Assembly (NCBI RefSeq): GCF_000308595.1
Contig: NZ_BAGA01000183.1
Span: 1 to 64,000, forward strand
Source of the DNA: Nocardia higoensis NBRC 100133
GTDB lineage: Bacteria; Actinomycetota; Actinomycetes; Mycobacteriales; Mycobacteriaceae
Reading direction: 5' to 3'
Length of the DNA stretch: 64,000 bases
Shown here piece by piece: positions 30,601 to 38,742 of the stretch. The notes below the pieces were generated by a model that did no database searches, was not told the origin of the DNA, and saw nothing but the letters and a program-made list of their open reading frames with translations. The position numbers were made by a program, and so were the translations under genes. Numbering within the stretch: the first letter of the stretch is position 1; each line of letters begins with the position of its first letter.

Positions 30601-31186
30601 GTTCCGCTGCGACATGATCCTCGCCGACACCGGGTACGCCGGTCAGCTCAACGTCCCGGACATGTTCACGCGGTGGGTGCTGAGCGTGGAAGCCGTCGGT
30701 ACCGCGCCGGGCTCCTTCTACGAACTCGATTCGGACGGCCACCGGCAGCGCGCACACTACGACGGGCTCCCGGTCGGCTTCATCGCCGAGGCGATCGCCG
30801 CCCTCGGCGCCCGGGCTGACACCGGCTTCCGCACCTACCATGTGATGAACCCGTACGACGACGGCATCTCGCTGGACACCTATGTCGACTGGCTGATCGA
30901 TGCCGGGCACCCGATCGAACGCGTCCCCGACTACGAGCTCTGGCTGCAGCGGTTCGAGACCGCGGTCCGCGCCCTTCCCGACCGGCAGCGCCGGTACTCC
31001 TTGCTGCCGATGTTGCAGAACTACCGGAAACCGCAACGAGCCGTACGCGGCTCGATCGCACCGACCGAACGGTTCCGCGCGGCGGTTCGACATGAGGAAA
31101 TCGGTTCCACCAAGGACATCCCCCACATCACCCCGGAAATCATCGTCAAATACACCACCGACCTCCAGTTACTGGGGCTGTTGTGA
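27647..31186 (+). CDS. car: Carboxylic acid reductase (A-T-R), nocardial CAR
   Basis: A 1179-residue enzyme that reduces aryl and alkyl carboxylic acids to aldehydes with ATP and NADPH; length and layout match the Nocardia enzyme (about 1170 residues). The adenylation domain covers about 1-640 (LLIYTSGSTGAPKGAM, YGATETG). The phosphopantetheine carrier covers about 650-740, with attachment Ser694 in DLGGDSLSAL. The reductase domain covers about 770-1179, with TGATGFLGRYLALEW and the YxxxK pair in GYANSKWAGE. It needs a 4'-phosphopantetheinyl transferase; none is visible in this window. ATG 27647 follows GAGGTG; the upstream in-frame extension to 27617 is rejected. Monocistronic by spacing. 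Confidence 0.96.
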   Translation: MATRTPLSAEAQEARLERRIADLYRFDEQCAAARPDPAVAARTEAPGLRPLELAQIVMEGYAHRPALGQRAIEFVTDRRTGRTSAKLLPTFETITYREVWDRAGAIAAALAGDPVRSGDRVCVLGFTSVDYTLVDVALMRLAAVAVPLQASAVAAQLLPIVDETEPTVIAVSVDHLAIAVELALTGHTPQRLIVFDHHEQIDDEREALAAASMRLAEAGSPVTIETLPAVIARGRALPPAPVPTRADADPLALLIYTSGSTGAPKGAMITERSVADNWRASTSERWGQRGAESVIVLAFMPMSHIMGRAVLYMALARGGTAYFVARSDLSTLLEDLATVRPTHLTFVPRIWEMLFQRFQSEMQQRAAEGGDRAALERRVLADMRENLLGGRFLSATTGSAPMSAEMRAWAESLLELHLVDGYGATETGSIAVDGRICRPPVLDYELVDVPELGYFHTDRPYPRGELVVRSETLVPGYYKRADVTAEVFDSDGRYHTGDIFAEIGVDHLAFLDRRSFVLKLSQGEFVTVSKVEAVFSESPLVRQIFVYGNSTRSYLLAVVVPTADAIEYTGGDIDALKQLVRESLQQVARSAGLQAYEIPRDVLIETQPFTPENGLLTGIRKLARPKLKEYYGPRLEQLYSELAVAEVEELRALRVGAGDRPTVETVVRAAAAVLGAATRDVRPDAHFTDLGGDSLSALTFAQLLRDIFAVEVPVGFLIGPATDLHALAGYIDRQRRGADRPTFAAVHGADATEARATDLTLDEFIDGNTLAEAPRLPGPSPEVRTVLLTGATGFLGRYLALEWLERLARTGGTLICLVRAHDDVDARARLDKTFDAGDPKLSDHYRELAAAHLEVIAGDKAEPELGLEHATWQRLADTVDVIVDPAALVNHLLPYSELFGPNVVGTAELIRLAVTTKQKPYTYVSTIGVNDQIDRSAFTEEADIRVISPRRTIDGSYANGYANSKWAGEVLLREANDLCGLPVTVFRCDMILADTGYAGQLNVPDMFTRWVLSVEAVGTAPGSFYELDSDGHRQRAHYDGLPVGFIAEAIAALGARADTGFRTYHVMNPYDDGISLDTYVDWLIDAGHPIERVPDYELWLQRFETAVRALPDRQRRYSLLPMLQNYRKPQRAVRGSIAPTERFRAAVRHEEIGSTKDIPHITPEIIVKYTTDLQLLGLL

Positions 31187-31379
31187 CGACGTCCGCACGA
31201 CCATCGCGATTCCGAAATACCGAACAGGCCGAGATATTCCCGGCCACCGGCCACAGAATTGTGGAATTGCAGATCCGTTCGCCCGGAACACGAATCACCG
31301 CGTCACGCTCAGATCGGCGTGAGTTTCGGCGATTCACCTGGTCACAGGCCTACACTTGGCCGATGCAGCCACTGACCAC

Positions 31380-34300
31380 ATGGAAAGCCTGAGGGTGCGA
31401 AGCATCGGTTTCGGTGGACTGACGGGGCATTCCCTGTCGGTCGTGTCGTCCACCACGGTCAGGACCGTGGTATCGGCACAGAATCTATTGCAGCCGGTGA
31501 CCCGCCCGATTCGCGAATCGGCGCGCACCGTCCTCGGTTCGGCGGAAAAGGACGTCGGCGAGGTGGTTCTGCCGATGTCGTGGCGCACGGCCCGGAGACT
31601 GCATGTCGACCTCGACCAGGTGCTGCCGTTTCCGGGATGGGTGCGCGGGGCCGCGCAGCTGGAGCGTGTGGTCGGCGCGACCCCGGGAGTCGTCTCGGCC
31701 CATGTGGAGGGCATCCTCGGGCGGATAGTGATCGAGCGGGAGGAAACAGCCGACCTCGAGGAGATCCACCGCGCGATTCGCCGCGCCGCCGACGCCGTGA
31801 CCGATGCCGCCACGGCGGCAGATCGGCAGCACGGGACAGCGGTGTCGCCGGCGGCCGATCCGGGTGACCCGCTGGCGTTGGTCGTTCCGGCGGTCGCCGC
31901 GGTGGTCGATGCCGCCGCGGTCGCCGCAGCGGTGACAGGTTGGCTCGGCAGGCTCCCTCGCGTACCACGCGCCGCACGCGCCGCCGCCGCGATGATCAAC
32001 CATCAGCCCCGGATCGTCGCGCTGCTCGAAGCGAGGCTCGGGCGGCTCGGCACCGATCTACTGCTGAACGCGATCTCCGGGGCAGCCCACGGGCTCACTC
32101 AGGCGCCGGCCACGCCTTTACTGGATCTGATGCAGCGGACGGCGCAGTTGTCGGAGGCGCTCGCCCATCGGCAGACCTGGCGGGAGCGTGAGCCGGAACT
32201 CGCCGCAGCCACGCGGCCGCAGTGCCCGGCGATGTCGGTGATCCCGGTGGCCTCGCAGGACTCCGGCGGGCCACGGCACGAATGGGCGCCCGCCGCGGCC
32301 GGTGAGGTTTCACACGTGGTGGTCGACTCCGCCGTGGACGTATCCATCGACTGTGCCGGCTCGAAGATGGCCGGCGTCGTCGAGGACTATGCCGACCAAG
32401 CCGCCAACGGCTCACTGGTGGCGGCCGCGGGCACGCTGCTCGCCGGTGGCACGGTCGACGACATCGCCGATGCGGTGCTGGCCGGCATACCCAAAGCGGC
32501 GCACATGGGCAGGGAAGGGTTCGCGGTGTTCCTCGGCCGTGGACTCGCGAAAACGGGCCTGCTGGTACTCGACCCCGGTGCGTTACGACGGCTGGACCGC
32601 ATTCGAGTGATCGTCATCGACGGCGCCGCGTTGCGCGGCGACACCCGCGCCGTCCTCGACGTCGAGGTGCGCGCGCCGGACTGGGACGACGATCTGGTTT
32701 TCGAGATCGCGGACGCCCTGTTGCACGATGAGCGGGTTCCGCACTCCGGTCGCGGCGAATTGTGCGCCGAGGGCGCCAGTTTGGGCTGGCATGAGCGCCC
32801 GGACGCCGCGGCGCCCGCCTTGGGCGCCGAGCACGCGGACCTGCTGGTCGGCGGACAGGTCGTGGCCACCCTCACCGTCGGCTGGGAACTCGACTCCTAT
32901 TCGATCCCGCTGGTGGAGATGGCTCGTCGCAGCGGTGCCCGAGTGGTGCTGCGCAATGTCTGCGGTACAGAGGAACTGAACACCTTCGTGACCGCCGCCC
33001 ACGAACCCGGTACGCCCCTGGTCGACCTGGTGCGGGAGCTGCGCGCCGACCGCGGCCCGGTGATGGTGATCTCTGCCCTCCACTCCGACTTCGTCTCGAT
33101 GGACACCCTGGCGGCCCTCGCTGTCGCCGATATCGGACTCGCGCTCGACGACCCCGCCGCGGCGACGCCCTGGACCGCCGACATCATCGCGGGCACCGAC
33201 CTCGCCGCAGCCGTTCGCGTGCTGACGGCCCTGTCAGCCGCCCGCCGGGCCACCGAATCGGCGGTGCGGTTGGCCAAAGCGGGCACCACACTCGCCGGGC
33301 TACTGCTGGTCACCGGAGAAACCGAACAACGAGGCGGGCTCGGTCTGGGGCGCTGGCTCAGCCCGGTGAATGCCGCGGGCGCGACCGCCTGGTTCGTCAG
33401 TGCGTTCGCCGCACGACAGGTATTGCGAATGCCGGACCCGCCGCCTCAACCGCTCACCGCCTGGCATGCCCTCGACCCCGAAATCGTGTTCTCGCGCGTG
33501 CTCGGCGGTATTCCGTCCGCGGAGCCGTCGGTGACTCCGCAGTGGTACCGCGCGCTGTCCGAACTCTCGGAAACCGCTGTCGGCGAGTTCCTCCTCCGCC
33601 CAGCGATACTGCTGGCCAGGGTGGCCGATGCCACCCGCCGTGAACTGGGCGATCCACTCACCCCGATCCTCGCCGTCGGCGCGGCGGCGGCCGCGATTCT
33701 GGGCAGCAATGTCGATGCCCTGCTGGTCGCCGGGGTGATGAGCGTGAACGCCGTGGTCAGCGGAGTTCAGCGCTTACGTGCCGAGCACGCCGCCGAGGCG
33801 CTGTTCGCCGAACAGGAGCAGGCGGTCCGGCGAGTTGTCGTGCCCACGGTCGCGACAACGGCGCGGCGACTGCATTCGGCACGGACCTCCAGCCGTGTCA
33901 CGGTCGTCCCCGCGACCCGGTTGCGTCCGGGCGACGTGCTCGATCTGCGGGCGCCGGAAGTGGTACCGGCCGACGCCCGCGTGTTGATCGCCGACGATCT
34001 GGAGGTCGACGAGTCATCGCTGACCGGTGAGTCGCTACCGGTCGACAAACAGGTCGAGCCGGTCGCCAACGACGCCACCGAACGGGCAAGCATGCTCTTC
34101 CAGGGCAGCACGATCGTCGCCGGACACGCCCGCGCCATCGTGGTGGCCACCGGTCCGGCCACCGCCGCCCACCGCGCCATATCCGCTGTCTCCGACGTGG
34201 CGCCCGCGGCCGGAGTGCAGGGGCGGCTGCGCGATCTCACGAGCAAGGTGTTGCCGCTGACCCTGGCCGGGGGTGCGGTGGTCGGCGGCCTGTCGCTGAT

Positions 34301-36218
34301 GCACCGAGGAGCGCTGCGCGAGGCGGTCGCCGACGGGGTCGCGATCGCGGTGGCGGCCGTCCCGGAAGGGCTACCGCTGGTCGCGACACTGGCGCAGCTC
34401 GCGGCTGCCCGCCGGCTGTCACGGCTCGGCGTGCTCGTCCGCTCCCCGCGCACCCTCGAGGCGATCGGCCGTGTCGACACCGTCTGCTTCGACAAGACGG
34501 GCACCCTCACCCTGAACCGGCTCGACGTCGTCACGGCCGTCCCGCCGGATTTCACCCCGGGGCGGCCCTGCCCGCAGATCACCGACCGGCGCGCGGCGAC
34601 GGTGGTGCGCTCGGCGGCCCGCGCATGCCCCCGGCCGGAAGCGGGGGAGGGCCATGCCCATGCCACCGACGAGGCGATCCTCACCGCCGCCGCGCGCCTC
34701 GCGGCGGACGATGCCGCGCCGCGCACCCTCGCCGAGGTCCCCTTCGAGTCCAGCCGCGGCTATTCGGCGTCGATCATCGTGCCTGCGGACGCTACCCCCG
34801 AGGCGCACGCGCAGCTGGTGGTCAAAGGCGCACCGGAGGTGGTCTTGCCGCGCTGCCGGTTCGACACCGGCGACCAGGGCCGCGCCGCGGCCGAAGCTCT
34901 CGTGCACTATCTGGCTGATCAAGGCCTGCGAGTACTCGCCGTCGCACAGCGTGAACTCGGCACCGCGCGTGACGATACGACCGATGAACCGGATCGAGTC
35001 GACGCACTCGCCACCGACCTGACTCTGATCGGTTATGTCGGACTCGCCGACACGATCCGCGACTCGGCGCGCCCGCTGCTGGAACGGTTGGTCGCCGCAC
35101 GCTGCAATGTCGCCCTGATCACCGGCGACCATCCGGTCACCGCCCGGGCGATCGCCCGCCAGATCGGCTTTCCTCCCGACACGCGTGTGGTGACCGGCGC
35201 CGAACTCGCGGCCGCCGACGAAGACGCGCGCTCGGTGCTCGCCGCCTCGGCCCAGGTCTTCGCCCGGGTCAGCCCGGAACAGAAGGTGCAGGTGATCGCG
35301 GCGCTGCAGCGGTCCGGACGGGTCGTCGCCATGGTCGGCGACGGAGCCAACGACGCCGCGGCGATCCGCATGGCCGACGCAGGCATCGGGGTGACCGGAC
35401 GTGGCTCCTCACCCGCGCGAGAGGCCGCTGATCTCGTCCTGACGGGCGAGAACCTCACCGTCCTGCTCGACGCCCTCGTGGAAGGCCGCAATATGTGGGC
35501 CGGTGTCCGCGACGCCCTGACACTGCTGCTCGGCGGAAACGCCGGCGAAGTCGTGTTCACCATCCTCGGCACCGCCCTCGGCCGCAGCGGTGCCCCGGTC
35601 AACACCCGCCAACTCCTGTTGGTCAACCTGCTCACGGACATGTTCCCGGCACTCGCCATCGCGGTCACACCGCCGAAGCCCGACACCGACGGCGCGGACG
35701 CGGACCCCCTGGTGTCGATCCTGTCCGCCCCCGCGCCCTCGCTCGAACGGCCGCTCGTGGAGGCGATCGTCCGTCGCGGTGTGGCCACCGCGGCCGCCGC
35801 CACTGCCGCGTGGGCCATCGGCCGGTGGACCCCGGGAACTCGGCGACGCTCCGCGACGATGGGGCTGACCGCGTTGGTCGGCGCGCAACTCGCCCAAACA
35901 CTCGTATTGCGTCAGGAAAGCCCGCTGGTGATGGCGACTGCTGTCGGCAGCGCCGCGGTGCTCGTCGCGATCGTCGAGACTCCCGGAATCAGCCAGTTCT
36001 TCGGATGCACCCCGCTCGGGCCGCTGGCCTGGGGCGGCGTGGTCGCCGCCGTCGGTGCCACGACCGCCGTGGTGATCTTCGCCCCCGCCTGGTTCACCCG
36101 GCGAACCACCGAACTGATAGACCGCGCGGACCGCTTGCCGACCGGTCGGCTCGTGCGCAATCATGAACAGGCAACTCGCTCGACATCGTCGGATCCCACG
36201 GGTCCCGTGGTGCCATGA
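31380..36218 (+). CDS. ctpI: CtpI-type P-type cation-transporting ATPase
   Basis: A 1612-residue P-type ATPase, about twice the normal size, as in mycobacterial CtpI (about 1630 residues). The N-terminal half (to about 730) has a short metal-binding-like domain (about 80-125), then degenerate ATPase-like segments without a phosphorylation motif. The C-terminal half is a full pump: TGESLPVDKQ, the PEGLP membrane motif, CFDKTGTLTLNR with phospho-Asp1038, KGAPE, TGDHPVTARAIA and GDGANDAAAIR. The membrane motif PEGLP and AND-type hinge resemble Ca/Mg P2-like pumps; ion not determined. ATG 31380 is chosen; GTG 31395 is possible and the ribosome site is weak. Confidence 0.9.
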   Translation: MESLRVRSIGFGGLTGHSLSVVSSTTVRTVVSAQNLLQPVTRPIRESARTVLGSAEKDVGEVVLPMSWRTARRLHVDLDQVLPFPGWVRGAAQLERVVGATPGVVSAHVEGILGRIVIEREETADLEEIHRAIRRAADAVTDAATAADRQHGTAVSPAADPGDPLALVVPAVAAVVDAAAVAAAVTGWLGRLPRVPRAARAAAAMINHQPRIVALLEARLGRLGTDLLLNAISGAAHGLTQAPATPLLDLMQRTAQLSEALAHRQTWREREPELAAATRPQCPAMSVIPVASQDSGGPRHEWAPAAAGEVSHVVVDSAVDVSIDCAGSKMAGVVEDYADQAANGSLVAAAGTLLAGGTVDDIADAVLAGIPKAAHMGREGFAVFLGRGLAKTGLLVLDPGALRRLDRIRVIVIDGAALRGDTRAVLDVEVRAPDWDDDLVFEIADALLHDERVPHSGRGELCAEGASLGWHERPDAAAPALGAEHADLLVGGQVVATLTVGWELDSYSIPLVEMARRSGARVVLRNVCGTEELNTFVTAAHEPGTPLVDLVRELRADRGPVMVISALHSDFVSMDTLAALAVADIGLALDDPAAATPWTADIIAGTDLAAAVRVLTALSAARRATESAVRLAKAGTTLAGLLLVTGETEQRGGLGLGRWLSPVNAAGATAWFVSAFAARQVLRMPDPPPQPLTAWHALDPEIVFSRVLGGIPSAEPSVTPQWYRALSELSETAVGEFLLRPAILLARVADATRRELGDPLTPILAVGAAAAAILGSNVDALLVAGVMSVNAVVSGVQRLRAEHAAEALFAEQEQAVRRVVVPTVATTARRLHSARTSSRVTVVPATRLRPGDVLDLRAPEVVPADARVLIADDLEVDESSLTGESLPVDKQVEPVANDATERASMLFQGSTIVAGHARAIVVATGPATAAHRAISAVSDVAPAAGVQGRLRDLTSKVLPLTLAGGAVVGGLSLMHRGALREAVADGVAIAVAAVPEGLPLVATLAQLAAARRLSRLGVLVRSPRTLEAIGRVDTVCFDKTGTLTLNRLDVVTAVPPDFTPGRPCPQITDRRAATVVRSAARACPRPEAGEGHAHATDEAILTAAARLAADDAAPRTLAEVPFESSRGYSASIIVPADATPEAHAQLVVKGAPEVVLPRCRFDTGDQGRAAAEALVHYLADQGLRVLAVAQRELGTARDDTTDEPDRVDALATDLTLIGYVGLADTIRDSARPLLERLVAARCNVALITGDHPVTARAIARQIGFPPDTRVVTGAELAAADEDARSVLAASAQVFARVSPEQKVQVIAALQRSGRVVAMVGDGANDAAAIRMADAGIGVTGRGSSPAREAADLVLTGENLTVLLDALVEGRNMWAGVRDALTLLLGGNAGEVVFTILGTALGRSGAPVNTRQLLLVNLLTDMFPALAIAVTPPKPDTDGADADPLVSILSAPAPSLERPLVEAIVRRGVATAAAATAAWAIGRWTPGTRRRSATMGLTALVGAQLAQTLVLRQESPLVMATAVGSAAVLVAIVETPGISQFFGCTPLGPLAWGGVVAAVGATTAVVIFAPAWFTRRTTELIDRADRLPTGRLVRNHEQATRSTSSDPTGPVVP

Positions 36219-36251
36219 CCAGGCAGTTCCCGCAGACGAGAGGACTGTGTA

Positions 36252-36659
36252 ATGCCTACCCAGACCAGAGCGACCAGCGACGACAAACCCGTTCCGGCGC
36301 CCCGCGCCAAAACCCCGGACCAGTCGGCCGATGCCCCTGCCGCGGGCCACACACCGGCCGCGATGCTCAACCTTCCGTTCTTCAGGGCCGAGGTGGCGAT
36401 TCCTGGCCCCGGCGTCAAGGTGAAGGCGGGACCGATCAACCTCTCCCTGCCCACCCGCTACCTCTACTACGGCGGACTGGGTGCACTCACCGTTGCCGGT
36501 GCGGTCGAATGGCCGATCGCCGGCGCGCTCGCTGCTACGGGTCTGGTGGTCGATCGCATCCGCAAACCCGCCTCCGTCCGACGCGAGGCCGTCGAAAGCA
36601 AGGCCGTCGAAGGCAAGGCCGTCGAAAGCAAGGCCGAGCCGACGCCTGCCCACTCCTGA
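36252..36659 (+). CDS. Hypothetical protein beside ctpI, with lysine/valine-rich repeat tail
   Basis: A 135-residue protein with a disordered, proline-rich start, a hydrophobic middle (LNLPFFRAEVAIPGPGVKV, then YLYYGGLGALTVAGAVEWPIAG) and a charged tail made of three AVESK/AVEGK units. It begins 33 bases after ctpI and is probably cotranscribed, so a small partner of the pump is possible. I know no function. The tail is encoded by three tandem 15-base repeats. Confidence 0.7.
   Translation: MPTQTRATSDDKPVPAPRAKTPDQSADAPAAGHTPAAMLNLPFFRAEVAIPGPGVKVKAGPINLSLPTRYLYYGGLGALTVAGAVEWPIAGALAATGLVVDRIRKPASVRREAVESKAVEGKAVESKAEPTPAHS
36588..36632 (+). repeat. Three tandem 15-bp repeats inside a coding region
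   Basis: GCCGTCGAAAGCAAG three times, the middle copy with one change (A to G). Encodes AVESK-AVEGK-AVESK. Copy number could vary between strains by slippage. Confidence 0.85.
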
Positions 36660-36735
36660 TCACGCGGCCCGTGGCGCACACGGCCGGATTCTGCGGCCGC
36701 TGGTTAGTCGCGGCCATGGACCGGTCGGCCGGGCG

Positions 36736-36957
36736 TCAGTCCGCCGAAGCGCTCGCCGACAACGATTCCAGGATGCAGCTCACGTGCGGGGCGCCCCCGG
36801 GGCATCCCGGGCTCGCCACCGGCTTCGATTCCTCGACAGCCGGCGCGGGCACCAACGGGATCGGCGCAGCGTGTGCGGCGGCCGTCGGGGAGAGCAGGGC
36901 GGCGGCGAGAAGCAGTCCGCTACGAATCATGTTGCGTGGCAATGGTTGTCCTCTCAT
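36736..36957 (-). CDS. Small secreted protein
   Basis: About 73 residues: a basic start, hydrophobic segment LLLAAALL and an AHA-like cleavage site (SPTAAAHA), then a 40-residue mature part rich in proline with one cysteine pair (CPGGAPHVSC). The start is uncertain: ATG 36957, ATG 36930 or an upstream ATG at 36987 are in frame. This is typical of small exported proteins of actinomycetes with unknown role. Confidence 0.6.
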   Translation of the reverse strand: MRGQPLPRNMIRSGLLLAAALLSPTAAAHAAPIPLVPAPAVEESKPVASPGCPGGAPHVSCILESLSASASAD

Positions 36958-37239
36958 CGTGGGATCGTTCGGGTGAAGACTATGCATCGGAGCGCTTCGC
37001 CTGCAGCCCCGGGAACATGTGGCCCCACCACCGGGGGCATTCGCCGCGGATCGGAAAGGACCGGTAGCCGGACCCGATAGGTGGGAGTCGCACTCGGCGA
37101 CGGGCGTGCGACGAGCTTCTCGCGGCCAGGAGGCGATCGGGGCGGTGCCTCACGGTCGCCACGTGCCTGCGATTCGGTACGGTTCGGGTTCCGCCCACAC
37201 AGTGCGGCGGCTCGTGCCTATTCGATATTGGAGGCTCTC

Positions 37240-38190
37240 GTGGCTGGTGGTCTCGTCGCCCTGCTGGACGACGTCGCGGCGCTCGCGAAGGCGGCCGCGG
37301 CGTCGATCGACGACGTCGGAGCGGCGGCGGGTAAGGCCAGTGTCAAGGCAGCGGGTGTCGTTGTCGACGACACCGCCGTCACCCCCCGCTACGTCCACGG
37401 GTTCACGCCGGATCGGGAACTGCCGATCATCCGCAAGATCGCGATCGGTTCGATCCGCAACAAGCTGCTGATCATCCTGCCTGTCGCGATGATCCTGAGT
37501 CAGTTCCTACCCCAGGCGCTGCCCTACCTGCTCATCGCCGGTGGCCTGTTCCTGTGCTACGAGGGCGCCGAAAAGGTCTACGAAGCCCTCACCGGCGGCC
37601 ACCACGACGAGGAAGCCGCTGTCGGGCAGGCCGGCCCCGAACTCGAGAAGTCGATGGTCTCCGGCGCCATCCGCACCGACCTGATCCTCTCGGCGGAGAT
37701 CATGGTGATCTCCCTGTCCTCGGTCGAGGACGAGCCCTTCTTCACCCGTCTGGGCGTGCTGATCATCGTCGCATTCCTGATCACCGCGCTGGTCTACGGC
37801 GTCGTGGCGCTGATCGTGAAGATGGACGATGTCGGCCTGGCGCTCGCTCGGCGCGAATCGTCGTTCAGCCGGCGCGTCGGCCGTGGACTCGTTGCCGCCA
37901 TGCCCAAGGTGATGTCGGTGCTCACCATCGTGGGGATCGCCGCCATGCTGTGGGTCGGCGGCCACATCCTCATCGTCAACGTCGGCGAGGCGGGCTTCCA
38001 CTGGCCTGCCGATCGCCTGCACGATCTCGAGCACTGGTTCGGCGATCTCGTGCACGGCGGTCTCGGCGGCGTGCTGTCCTGGACCTCCGGGACCGTGGTG
38101 TCCGCGCTGGTCGGGCTCGTCCTCGGCGCGCTCGTCGTCGCGATCATGCATGTCATCCCGAGCAAGAAGAGCAGCGCGGCGGCGAGGTGA
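37240..38190 (+). CDS. DUF808 (YedI-like) membrane protein
   Basis: A 316-residue integral membrane protein. The start VAGGLVALLDDVAALAKAAAASIDDVG and the segment IGSIRNKLLIILPVAMILSQF are hallmarks of DUF808. At least five hydrophobic helices follow. GTG 37240 is preceded by TTGGAGG at the right distance; the 160-base in-frame extension upstream looks non-coding. Family function unknown; members appear in stress-related contexts. Confidence 0.9.
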   Translation: MAGGLVALLDDVAALAKAAAASIDDVGAAAGKASVKAAGVVVDDTAVTPRYVHGFTPDRELPIIRKIAIGSIRNKLLIILPVAMILSQFLPQALPYLLIAGGLFLCYEGAEKVYEALTGGHHDEEAAVGQAGPELEKSMVSGAIRTDLILSAEIMVISLSSVEDEPFFTRLGVLIIVAFLITALVYGVVALIVKMDDVGLALARRESSFSRRVGRGLVAAMPKVMSVLTIVGIAAMLWVGGHILIVNVGEAGFHWPADRLHDLEHWFGDLVHGGLGGVLSWTSGTVVSALVGLVLGALVVAIMHVIPSKKSSAAAR

Positions 38191-38284
38191 CCACGAGGAT
38201 CTCGCGCGCTCGCCCGTAGGACGATCCCATCGCGTAGTCTTCGGCGCGAGTTGTCTCCCAACCTACGTCAGGAGTTGCCGCGCG

Positions 38285-38740
38285 ATGGCCGACCGCCACC
38301 TGATCGACGTCCATGTCCTGCTCGTCGAGGACGAGCGGCTCTTGCTGACTCAGCGCGGTGGCGACGACGCATTCACCGGCCGCTGGCATCTACCCTCCGG
38401 CAAGCTCGACGAAGGGGAATCCATCACCGCGGCCGCGGCGCGGGAGGCGTGCGAGGAAGTCGGGGTGGTGATCCAGCCGAGCGACCTGCGAGTAGTGCAT
38501 GTCGTGCATGTCGCAGGATCCGGTCCCGAGCCACGCTTGGGAATCTTCCTCCACGCCAGGCGGTGGGCGGGGGAGCCGACGAACCGTGAACCGGACAAGT
38601 GTTCGGCGGTGCGCTGGTTTGCGATGGATCGGCTGCCGGAAGAGATCATCGAATACCCGGGGCTCGGAATTCAGGCATTTCTGAACGGCGCTTCCGCATC
38701 GTTCGGTGAACACGGATGGCCCGCGCTGGCGGGAGTGTAG
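38285..38740 (+). CDS. NUDIX hydrolase
   Basis: A 151-residue NUDIX protein. The box is complete: it begins GKLDEGE at about residue 40 and ends REACEEVGV, giving the GX5EX7REUXEEXGU pattern, with SGKLDEGES typical of MutT/ADP-ribose-type enzymes. It should cleave a nucleoside diphosphate linked to some group; the substrate is not evident. ATG 38285 has GGAG upstream; a longer frame to 38150 is rejected. It converges with the radical SAM gene, ending two bases from it. Confidence 0.92.
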   Translation: MADRHLIDVHVLLVEDERLLLTQRGGDDAFTGRWHLPSGKLDEGESITAAAAREACEEVGVVIQPSDLRVVHVVHVAGSGPEPRLGIFLHARRWAGEPTNREPDKCSAVRWFAMDRLPEEIIEYPGLGIQAFLNGASASFGEHGWPALAGV

Positions 38741-38742
38741 CT

